This document shows positions 1 through 4,163 of a DNA stretch of 10,228 bases, one piece after another (positions within the stretch are counted from its first letter, which is position 1; every line of letters begins with the position of its first letter). A program made the position numbers and the translations under genes. This stretch comes from Rhodoferax sp. (GTDB taxonomy: Bacteria; Pseudomonadota; Gammaproteobacteria; Burkholderiales; Burkholderiaceae_C). The notes beneath the pieces were generated by a model. The model had not been told where the DNA came from, searched no databases, and saw only the letters and a program-made list of their open reading frames with translations. The stretch spans positions 1 to 10,228 of the forward strand of contig JAIFMA010000170.1 in assembly GCA_020048795.1 (NCBI GenBank). Reading direction: 5' to 3'.

Positions 1-155
1 TGCCAGAAGGCAAGGAAATGGTCATGCCCGGTGACAACGTGTCGATCACGGTCAAGCTGATTGCCCCGATCGCCATGGAAGAAGGCCTGCGTTTTGCGAT
101 CCGTGAAGGTGGCAAGACGGTGGGTGCCGGTGTGGTTGCCAAGGTGATTGCATAA
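1..155 (+). CDS. tuf: Elongation factor Tu, C-terminal fragment (5' end outside window)
   Basis: This is the last 50 codons of EF-Tu, read from position 3 and ending at TAA 153-155. EF-Tu is the cytoplasmic GTPase that carries aminoacyl-tRNA to the ribosomal A site. The visible part is the end of the C-terminal beta-barrel (domain 3), with the near-invariant stretches MVMPGDN, IAMEEGLRFAIREGG and TVGAGVV. The GTPase domain lies outside the window. Burkholderiales usually carry two nearly identical tuf genes, one in the str operon and one upstream of tRNA-Trp/secE/nusG; this copy is the latter, often called tufB. The next 76 nt up to the tRNA hold no convincing terminator, so co-transcription into the tRNA and secE is possible. 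Identification is certain; only the copy name is inferred from context. Confidence 0.97.
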   Translation, partial: PEGKEMVMPGDNVSITVKLIAPIAMEEGLRFAIREGGKTVGAGVVAKVIA

Positions 156-231
156 CAACATGTTTGACGGTAATACCTGCGGCACACACATGATGAGCCG
201 GTTCTGTCGACAATTGGGTTAGGGATTAGAT

Positions 232-307
232 AGGGGTATAGCTCAATTGGCAGAGCGTCGGTCTCCAAAACCGAAGGTTGTAGGTTCGATTCCTACTGCC
301 CCTGCCA
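232..307 (+). tRNA. trnW: tRNA-Trp (anticodon CCA)
   Basis: A 76-nt cloverleaf can be folded by eye. The 7-bp acceptor stem is AGGGGTA with TGCCCCT (one G-U pair). The D arm is GCTC/GAGC around an 8-nt loop. The anticodon stem is TCGGT/ACCGA with loop CTCCAAA, anticodon CCA at 265-267. The T arm is GTAGG/CCTAC around TTCGATT. The discriminator base is G304 and the CCA end is encoded at 305-307. The CCA anticodon reads UGG, so this is tryptophan. A tRNA-Trp between tuf and secE is the usual betaproteobacterial arrangement. It is probably excised from a longer transcript, because no clear dedicated promoter is visible. Confidence 0.97.
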
Positions 308-331
308 ATTAACTTGGCAAAAGCAAAAATG

Positions 332-353
332 GCCCGCTATGAAAATAGCGGGC
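332..353 (+). terminator. Perfect 9-bp hairpin downstream of tRNA-Trp
   Basis: GCCCGCTAT (332-340) and ATAGCGGGC (345-353) pair perfectly around a GAAA tetraloop. An A-rich stretch precedes it (320-329). The bases after it, TTATGCGTC, form only a poor T-tract, so as a forward intrinsic terminator it should be leaky. It could instead be a partial attenuator between the tuf/tRNA transcript and secE-nusG, or a 3' stability and processing element for the tRNA precursor. The dyad is directly visible; its function is inferred. Confidence 0.55.
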
Positions 354-412
354 TTATGCGTCTCGGAGTCGCAGACACAACGGTTAGTTAACAAGCGCAA
401 GATCAATTCACA

Positions 413-796
413 ATGGCCACTACACAAGTTCAAACAGTTAACTCATCTGCCGACAAGGCAAAGTTGGCTGCCGCTGCGGCGATGGTTGTGGCTTCCTTGG
501 TCGCCTACTACGTCTTGAGCAAACAGGGGCCACTGTTTCAATGGCTGGGCTTGCTGGCTGGTTTAGCGGTTGCGGTTGTCATTTTCCTGATGTCTGAGAC
601 GGGCAAGTCACTGACTGCTTTCGGGCAGGACGCGGTGCGCGAGGTGAAAAAGGTTGTGTGGCCCGCCCGGCGCGAGGCTATTCAAATGACGGCTTACGTT
701 TTTGGCTTTGTGCTGATCATGGCTTTATTTTTGTGGCTCACTGACAAAACGCTTGAGTGGGTTTTTTATGACCTGATTCTGGGATGGAAAAATTGA
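413..796 (+). CDS. secE: Protein translocase subunit SecE
   Basis: This encodes the 127-aa inner-membrane SecE subunit, which clamps SecY in the SecYEG channel for export of unfolded proteins. Three hydrophobic segments are visible, at about residues 18-35, 43-60 and 92-110. This matches the three-helix form found in most proteobacteria rather than the one-helix Gram-positive form. The family signature lies before the last helix at about residues 76-89 (REVKKVVWPARREA, with the W-P core), forming the amphipathic cytoplasmic helix. The ATG at 413 has no good Shine-Dalgarno sequence, but the next in-frame ATG would remove most of TM1, so it is kept. The stop overlaps the nusG start, so the two are translationally coupled, as in the standard secE-nusG pair. 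Confidence 0.96.
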   Translation: MATTQVQTVNSSADKAKLAAAAAMVVASLVAYYVLSKQGPLFQWLGLLAGLAVAVVIFLMSETGKSLTAFGQDAVREVKKVVWPARREAIQMTAYVFGFVLIMALFLWLTDKTLEWVFYDLILGWKN

Positions 797-1407
797 TGAA
801 TGATGTCGTAGAAACCACGTCACCGGCCGCTATCCCAACTGCTGCGCAGACGCTGGCGATGGCGCCGAGCAACCCTGACTTGCGCTGGTATGTGGTGCAT
901 GCTTACTCTGGCATGGAAAAAGCTGTTGAGCGCAATATCGCCGAACGCATCAACCGTGCCGGTATGCAGGCAAAGTTTGGCCGCATTCTGGTTCCCATGG
1001 AAGAAGTGGTTGAAATCAAGAACGGTCAAAAGAAAACGACAGAGCGCAAGTTCTTTCCAGGCTATGTGTTGGTTGAGATGGTCATGGATGACGATACCTG
1101 GCATTTGGTCAAGCACACCAATAAGGTGACTGGCTTTGTCGGTGGCGGCAAGACCCGTCCGTCGCCTATTTCTGAGGCTGAGGTCATGAAGATTGTCAGC
1201 CAGATGCAGGAAGGCACTGAAAAGCCCCGGCACAAGGTTGAGTTTGTGGTGGGCGAATTTGTGCGGGTCAAGGAAGGTCCATTTGCTGACTTCAACGGGT
1301 CGGTCGAAGAGGTCAACTACGACAAAAGCAAGGTGCGTGTGGCCGTTACCATTTTTGGTCGTTCTACCCCGGTGGAGCTTGAGTTCTCACAGGTCGAAAA
1401 AACCTGA
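796..1407 (+). CDS. nusG: Transcription termination/antitermination protein NusG
   Basis: NusG binds RNA polymerase across the cleft. It suppresses pausing and links polymerase to Rho or, via NusE (S10), to the leading ribosome. From ATG 796 the product is 203 aa. The NGN domain spans about residues 30-145, starting RWYVVHAYSGMEK and holding the core ERKFFPGYVLVEM. The KOW domain covers roughly 150-200, with GPFADFNGSVEEV, and the protein ends in the family-typical FSQVEKT. About 22 residues of Ala/Pro/Thr-rich, probably flexible sequence precede the NGN domain compared with E. coli NusG. An in-frame ATG at 784 would add four residues. The ATG at 796 is preferred because it forms the TGATG overlap with the secE stop and has a GGATGG stretch (782-787) at suitable spacing. 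An intrinsic terminator follows. Confidence 0.96.
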   Translation: MNDVVETTSPAAIPTAAQTLAMAPSNPDLRWYVVHAYSGMEKAVERNIAERINRAGMQAKFGRILVPMEEVVEIKNGQKKTTERKFFPGYVLVEMVMDDDTWHLVKHTNKVTGFVGGGKTRPSPISEAEVMKIVSQMQEGTEKPRHKVEFVVGEFVRVKEGPFADFNGSVEEVNYDKSKVRVAVTIFGRSTPVELEFSQVEKT

Positions 1408-1424
1408 AGGTGCTGATTGGTTGG

Positions 1425-1458
1425 CTTGGCACTTTCCGACTCGGTGCCAGGTTTTTTT
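1425..1458 (+). terminator. Rho-independent terminator after nusG
   Basis: The stem is formed by 1425-1433 and 1443-1451 (CTTGGCACT with GGTGCCAGG; seven Watson-Crick and two G-U pairs) around a 9-nt loop. It is followed directly by seven T residues (1452-1458). This is the best canonical intrinsic terminator in the window. It should end, or strongly attenuate, the secE-nusG transcript and lets rplK-rplA be driven separately. A promoter for rplK should then lie within 1459-1500 or upstream in nusG, but I could not find convincing -35/-10 boxes. Confidence 0.85.
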
Positions 1459-1474
1459 AGTGGGTCGTCAATGA

Positions 1475-1518
1475 CGGGGAGCTGTTTCGCACTCATTGTG
1501 CGCCGGCGCAAGTACCCG
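1475..1518 (+). promoter_or_regulatory. rplK leader fold, candidate ribosomal protein L1 operator
   Basis: CGGG (1475-1478) can pair with CCCG (1515-1518). These enclose two mutually exclusive inner hairpins: CGCAC/GTGCG (1488-1492 with 1498-1502), or TTGTGC/GCGCAA (1496-1501 with 1506-1511), the latter overlapping the 10-nt palindrome GCGCCGGCGC at 1500-1509. The fold ends just before the Shine-Dalgarno AGGAG (1521-1525) of rplK. In E. coli and other bacteria, L1 represses the L11-L1 mRNA by binding a leader structure that mimics its 23S rRNA site. The position fits that role. Assignment as an L1 site is inference from position and foldability, not from a verified motif. Confidence 0.4.
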
Positions 1519-1531
1519 ATAGGAGTGAAAT

Positions 1532-1963
1532 ATGGCGAAAAAAATCGTCGGTTTTGTCAAGCTGCAAGTTCCAGCAGGCAAGGCCAATCCGTCCCCCCCG
1601 ATTGGCCCGGCATTAGGTCAGCGTGGTCTGAACATCATGGAGTTCTGCAAGGCATTTAATGCGCAAACTCAGGGTGTTGAGCCGGGTTTGCCGCTGCCAG
1701 TGGTCATTACTGCTTTTGCTGACAAGAGTTTTACGTTCGTTATCAAGTCGCCGCCGTCGTCCATTCTGATCAAAAAAGCGGTCAAGATTGACAAAGGTTC
1801 AGCTAACGCGCTCAAGACGAAGGTTGGCAAGATCACCCGCGCCCAGCTCGAAGAAATCGCCAAAATGAAGATGAAAGACCTGACTGCCGCCGATATGGAT
1901 GCAGCAGTTCGCACAATTGCCGGTTCTGCTCGCTCCATGGGCGTGAATGTGGAGGGTGTTTAA
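1532..1963 (+). CDS. rplK: 50S ribosomal protein L11
   Basis: This encodes the 143-aa L11 (uL11), which binds the GTPase-associated region of 23S rRNA (helices 43/44) beneath the L10-L7/L12 stalk. It contributes to factor binding and to RelA activation on stalled ribosomes. The N-terminal domain (about residues 1-70) carries the proline-rich segment with Pro22, Pro23 and Pro26 (NPSPPIGPALGQRG), the region where thiostrepton-class resistance changes occur; here it looks wild type. The C-terminal RNA-binding domain (about 75-143) contains KVGKIT and the ending RTIAGSARSMGV. The length is typical. ATG 1532 follows a good AGGAG at 1521-1525. The stop TAA directly abuts the rplA ATG, so rplK and rplA are co-translated. 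Confidence 0.98.
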   Translation: MAKKIVGFVKLQVPAGKANPSPPIGPALGQRGLNIMEFCKAFNAQTQGVEPGLPLPVVITAFADKSFTFVIKSPPSSILIKKAVKIDKGSANALKTKVGKITRAQLEEIAKMKMKDLTAADMDAAVRTIAGSARSMGVNVEGV

Positions 1964-2659
1964 ATGGCAAATCTGACTAAAAAACAAAAAGCTGCGCAAG
2001 GCAAAGTTGACAGCGGCAAGTTGTACACCATTGGTGATGCGCTTGGCCTGGTCAAAGAGTGTGCAACAGCCAAGTTTGATGAATCCATCGACGTGGCCGT
2101 TCAGCTTGGCATCGATGCCAAGAAATCAGACCAGGTGGTGCGCGGTGCAGTGGTGCTGCCAAATGGTACCGGCAAAACCAAGCGCGTGGCGGTGTTCGCT
2201 CAAGGTGCCAAGGCTGAAGAAGCCAAAGCGGCGGGCGCTGACATCGTCGGTATGGACGATCTGGCTGCGATGGTCAAGGCTGGCAATATGCCCTTTGATG
2301 TGGTCATCGCCGCTCCTGATGCGATGCGTGTCGTCGGCACTTTGGGTCAGATTCTCGGCCCCCGTGGCTTGATGCCCAACCCCAAAGTGGGTACGGTGAC
2401 ACCTGATGTGGCCACTGCAGTGCGTAACGCCAAGGCTGGACAGGTCCAGTTCCGCGTGGACAAGGCGGGAATCGTTCATGGCACGATTGGCCGTCGCTCG
2501 TTTGACAATGACAAACTGAAGGGCAATCTGGCTGCCTTGGTGGATGCTTTGGTCAAAGCCAAACCCGCCACGAGCAAGGGTTTGTACCTGCGCAAGGTGG
2601 CTGTTTCTAGCACCATGGGCATCGGTGTTCGGGTGGATATGCAAACGATTTCTGCCTGA
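1964..2659 (+). CDS. rplA: 50S ribosomal protein L1
   Basis: This encodes the 231-aa L1 (uL1), the protein of the mobile L1 stalk that guides deacylated tRNA out of the E site. In many bacteria it also represses translation of its own rplK-rplA mRNA. Signature segments are visible: the interdomain region with GQILGPRGLMPNPKVGTVT (about residues 124-142) and the C-terminal TMGIGVRVD. Length and ends are typical. The start ATG follows the rplK stop with no gap. GGAGGG at 1951-1956, inside the end of rplK, is its ribosome binding site. The gene is followed by a 257-nt non-coding leader, not by an obvious strong terminator. Confidence 0.98.
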   Translation: MANLTKKQKAAQGKVDSGKLYTIGDALGLVKECATAKFDESIDVAVQLGIDAKKSDQVVRGAVVLPNGTGKTKRVAVFAQGAKAEEAKAAGADIVGMDDLAAMVKAGNMPFDVVIAAPDAMRVVGTLGQILGPRGLMPNPKVGTVTPDVATAVRNAKAGQVQFRVDKAGIVHGTIGRRSFDNDKLKGNLAALVDALVKAKPATSKGLYLRKVAVSSTMGIGVRVDMQTISA

Positions 2660-2916
2660 TACGAAAGAGTTCTGGTGCCCTGACAAAGGGTGCCTGATGT
2701 GGTGGGCTGCGTGGCTCCTAAGGAGCAAGCAGGCCATCAAAGACCGTTGGTGTGCAAACTGTCTAACAGGATTGTGCTTAATTGAACAGCCAACGCAGAT
2801 GGCGATCCCGCTGCAAGTGAATGAAAGAGTTTACAAACAGTTGGTCGCTGCAATGTGGCGTGTCTGGAGGCTGTGAACTGGTTGCCGCCAAAGGACACAT
2901 TTTGAAGGAGTAGACC
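2660..2916 (+). promoter_or_regulatory. rplA-rplJ intergenic leader, probable L10(L12)4 autoregulatory mRNA
   Basis: This 257-nt gene-free stretch is the place where L10 leader RNAs lie in other bacteria; there, L10(L12)4 binds and represses rplJL translation. Visible dyads are: 2674-2681/2687-2694 (8 bp with tandem G-U pairs, loop GACAA); 2714-2718/2722-2726 (GCTCC/GGAGC, loop TAA), extended by 2707-2710/2729-2732 across an asymmetric GTG/AA internal loop; CGTTGG/CCAACG (2745-2750/2790-2795); and 2759-2762/2766-2769. Near the gene, 2860-2864 can pair with 2894-2898 just upstream of the AAGGAG (2905-2910). An 8-nt word, CGCTGCAA, is repeated at 2809 and 2846. No clear T-tract or sigma-70 promoter was found. 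A kink-turn cannot be confirmed by eye. Confidence 0.55.
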
Positions 2917-3453
2917 TTGAGTCTCAATCGCAGTGAGAAAGAAGCGGTCATCAATGATGTGACTGGCCTCGCCGCTAAAGCTCAAACGCTCGTGATGGCG
3001 GAATACCGTGGCATCAAGGTAGCCGACATGACCAAATTGCGCTCGTCAGCGCGCAGCAGCGGCGTGAGTCTGAGTGTGTTGAAAAACACGCTGGCTCGCC
3101 GCGCTGTGGCCGGCAGTGGCTTTGCGGTGGTGTCCGACCTGATGACGGGTCCGCTGATCTATGGCTTTTCTGAAGATGCTGTGGCTGCCGCGAAAGTGGT
3201 GGCTGACTTCGCCAAAACCAACGACAAATTGGTGATTCGCGGTGGCGCATACGGTGGAAAGGTTCTGGATGTCAATGGCGTCAAGCAACTGGCAAATATT
3301 CCTACCAAGGAAGTATTGCTGGCTCAGTTGCTGGGCTTGATGCAGTCCCCAATTTCGCGTACCGCCCGTGTGCTGGCCGCGATCGCGGAAAAACGAGGTG
3401 CTGGCGTTTCTGAGGCAGCACCAGAGGCCCCGGCTGAAGCAGTTGCCGCATAA
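2917..3453 (+). CDS. rplJ: 50S ribosomal protein L10
   Basis: This encodes the 178-aa L10 (uL10), the base of the ribosomal stalk. Its N-terminal domain binds 23S rRNA near L11, and its C-terminal helix anchors L7/L12 dimers that recruit translation GTPases. The N-terminus SLNRSEKEAVI and the segment VLKNTLARRAV are typical of the family. The probable L12-binding helix is about residues 131-161 (TKEVLLAQLLGLMQSP onward), followed by an Ala/Pro/Glu-rich tail. The start is TTG 2917, six nucleotides after AAGGAG (2905-2910). No nearby upstream ATG is in frame and the protein N-terminus aligns at this codon, so TTG is the likely true start. A weak start fits the tight translational control known for this gene. 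Confidence 0.96.
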   Translation: MSLNRSEKEAVINDVTGLAAKAQTLVMAEYRGIKVADMTKLRSSARSSGVSLSVLKNTLARRAVAGSGFAVVSDLMTGPLIYGFSEDAVAAAKVVADFAKTNDKLVIRGGAYGGKVLDVNGVKQLANIPTKEVLLAQLLGLMQSPISRTARVLAAIAEKRGAGVSEAAPEAPAEAVAA

Positions 3454-3486
3454 ACGCTGGCAGCAGATAGAAACCAATGTAGAAAC

Positions 3487-3528
3487 TTGTGGGGCTATCC
3501 TGAGCAAAGCGACGCTCTGTCCCCAACC
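3487..3528 (+). repeat. Imperfect palindromic intergenic repeat, diverged copy between rplJ and rplL
   Basis: The 92-nt rplJ-rplL gap contains a segment related to the tandem repeats upstream of rpoC. Its left end TTGTGGGG matches TTGCGGGA or TTGCGGGG there. Its right end GCTCTGTCCCCAAC matches 13 of 14 positions of the copy at 8342-8396. Its middle AGCAAAGCGACGCT resembles AGCAAGTTGACGCT of the copy at 8281-8335. Compared with those copies it lacks about seven internal nucleotides. It can still fold through GGGG/CCCC (3491-3494/3521-3524) and GAGC/GCTC (3502-3505/3514-3517). It ends about five bases before the rplL ribosome binding site. Alignment was done by hand; the terminal match is clear, the middle is looser. 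Confidence 0.55.
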
Positions 3529-3545
3529 AACTGTAGGAAATCAAA

Positions 3546-3920
3546 ATGGCATTCGATAAAGACGCATTTTTGACCGCGCTTGACAGCATGACGGTTATGG
3601 AACTCAACGACCTGGTGAAAGCCATCGAGGAGAAATTTGGTGTCAGCGCGGCCGCGATGTCGGCCCCTGCCGCAGGTGGTGGTGCCGCTGCGGCCGTGGT
3701 TGAAGAAAAGACCGAGTTCAATGTGGTTCTTCTGGAAGCGGGTGCCCAGAAGGTGTCGGTCATCAAGGCCGTGCGCGAGATCACGGGTCTGGGTCTCAAG
3801 GAAGCCAAGGACTTGGTGGATGGCGCTCCGAAGAACGTCAAGGAAGCTGTGTCCAAGGCTGATGCTGACGCAGCCCTCAAGAAGCTGCTCGATGCAGGTG
3901 CCAAGGCTGAACTCAAGTAA
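3546..3920 (+). CDS. rplL: 50S ribosomal protein L7/L12
   Basis: This encodes the 124-aa stalk protein bL12, present as several dimers on L10, which recruits EF-Tu, EF-G, IF2 and RF3 and stimulates their GTPase activity. Three parts are visible: the N-terminal dimerisation and L10-binding helices (about residues 1-33, MELNDLVKAIEEKFGV), a flexible Ala/Gly-rich hinge (about 34-52), and the globular factor-binding domain (about 53-124) with KVSVIKAVREITGLGLKEAK. Length and composition are typical. The ATG follows GTAGGA (3533-3538). Compact Ala/Lys-rich coding with preferred codons fits very high expression. The stop is followed by an attenuator-like hairpin. Confidence 0.98.
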   Translation: MAFDKDAFLTALDSMTVMELNDLVKAIEEKFGVSAAAMSAPAAGGGAAAAVVEEKTEFNVVLLEAGAQKVSVIKAVREITGLGLKEAKDLVDGAPKNVKEAVSKADADAALKKLLDAGAKAELK

Positions 3921-3934
3921 TTGAGCGCTGGTGC

Positions 3935-3967
3935 AGGGCTGGAGTGCTGTCATTGGCCTCCAGCCTT
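3935..3967 (+). terminator. Attenuator-like hairpin after rplL
   Basis: GGCTGGAG (3937-3944) pairs perfectly with CTCCAGCC (3958-3965) around a 13-nt loop, and two further outer pairs (one G-U) extend it to 3935/3967. It is followed by TTTAGTATTTC, an interrupted T-tract. In E. coli a partial terminator between rplL and rpoB lowers polymerase subunit output relative to ribosomal proteins. The weak T-tract here fits partial rather than complete termination. The structure is seen directly; the role is from that known parallel. Confidence 0.65.
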
Positions 3968-3996
3968 TAGTATTTCTGAAGAATATACCGAAAAGC

Positions 3997-4015
3997 CGAT
4001 CAGTTGATCGTTTTT
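3997..4015 (+). terminator. Small hairpin with T-tract in the rpoB leader
   Basis: CGATC (3997-4001) and GATCG (4006-4010) form a 5-bp stem with loop AGTT, followed directly by TTTTT. An AAAA run on the 5' side (3991-3994) could extend the pairing. It resembles a weak intrinsic terminator and may act with the hairpin at 3935-3967 as a second attenuation step. The stem is short and AT-containing, so confidence is low. Confidence 0.35.
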
Positions 4016-4032
4016 CAGTGTCTTCTCATCCC

Positions 4033-4105
4033 GACAGTAGAAGATGCCTTGGTTCGGGTCGCATGCAAGGTGCGACTGTCCGCCATAGATTGGTAGCGGC
4101 CAATC
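4033..4105 (+). other. Structured part of the rpoB leader (overlapping dyads)
   Basis: Three perfect 6-bp dyads occur in 73 nt. GACAGT (4033-4038) pairs with ACTGTC (4075-4080). GTCGCA (4058-4063) pairs with TGCGAC (4071-4076). GATTGG (4088-4093) pairs with CCAATC (4100-4105). The first two share bases 4075-4076, so they must compete or stack. In E. coli an RNase III processing site lies in this interval, and a similar processing structure is plausible here. I see no open reading frame of note and no clear promoter in the 243-nt rplL-rpoB gap. Confidence 0.35.
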
Positions 4106-4163
4106 GCCAAGAAATTAAGTCGTCCAGGACTACCCAAAAGTTCATCAGTTGCCCGGAGATCTC

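Noticed and set aside
164..194. Candidate sigma-70 promoter for tRNA-Trp/secE: TTGACG with CATGAT, 19-bp spacer.
   Set aside because: The -10 box matches at only four positions and the spacer is long; not enough to annotate.
207..232. TCGACA followed by TAGATA as a promoter just before tRNA-Trp.
   Set aside because: The spacer is only about 14 bp and the -10 box would overlap the tRNA start.
2680..2708. CTGACA as a -35 box for an rplJ promoter.
   Set aside because: No acceptable -10 box at 16-18 bp; the bases also lie in a hairpin.
2544..2876. 110-codon plus-strand open frame across the rplA-rplJ leader.
   Set aside because: It starts inside rplA in another frame, has Trp/Cys-rich low-likelihood composition and no ribosome binding site.
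4050..4084. Possible fourth copy of the intergenic palindromic repeat in the rpoB leader (GCATGCAAG...CTGTCC).
   Set aside because: Only short words are shared and several gaps are needed; it cannot be separated from chance by eye.
4149..4163. TTG start for rpoB five codons upstream.
   Set aside because: GGAG at 4155-4158 serves ATG 4164, and MAYS is the conserved N-terminus.
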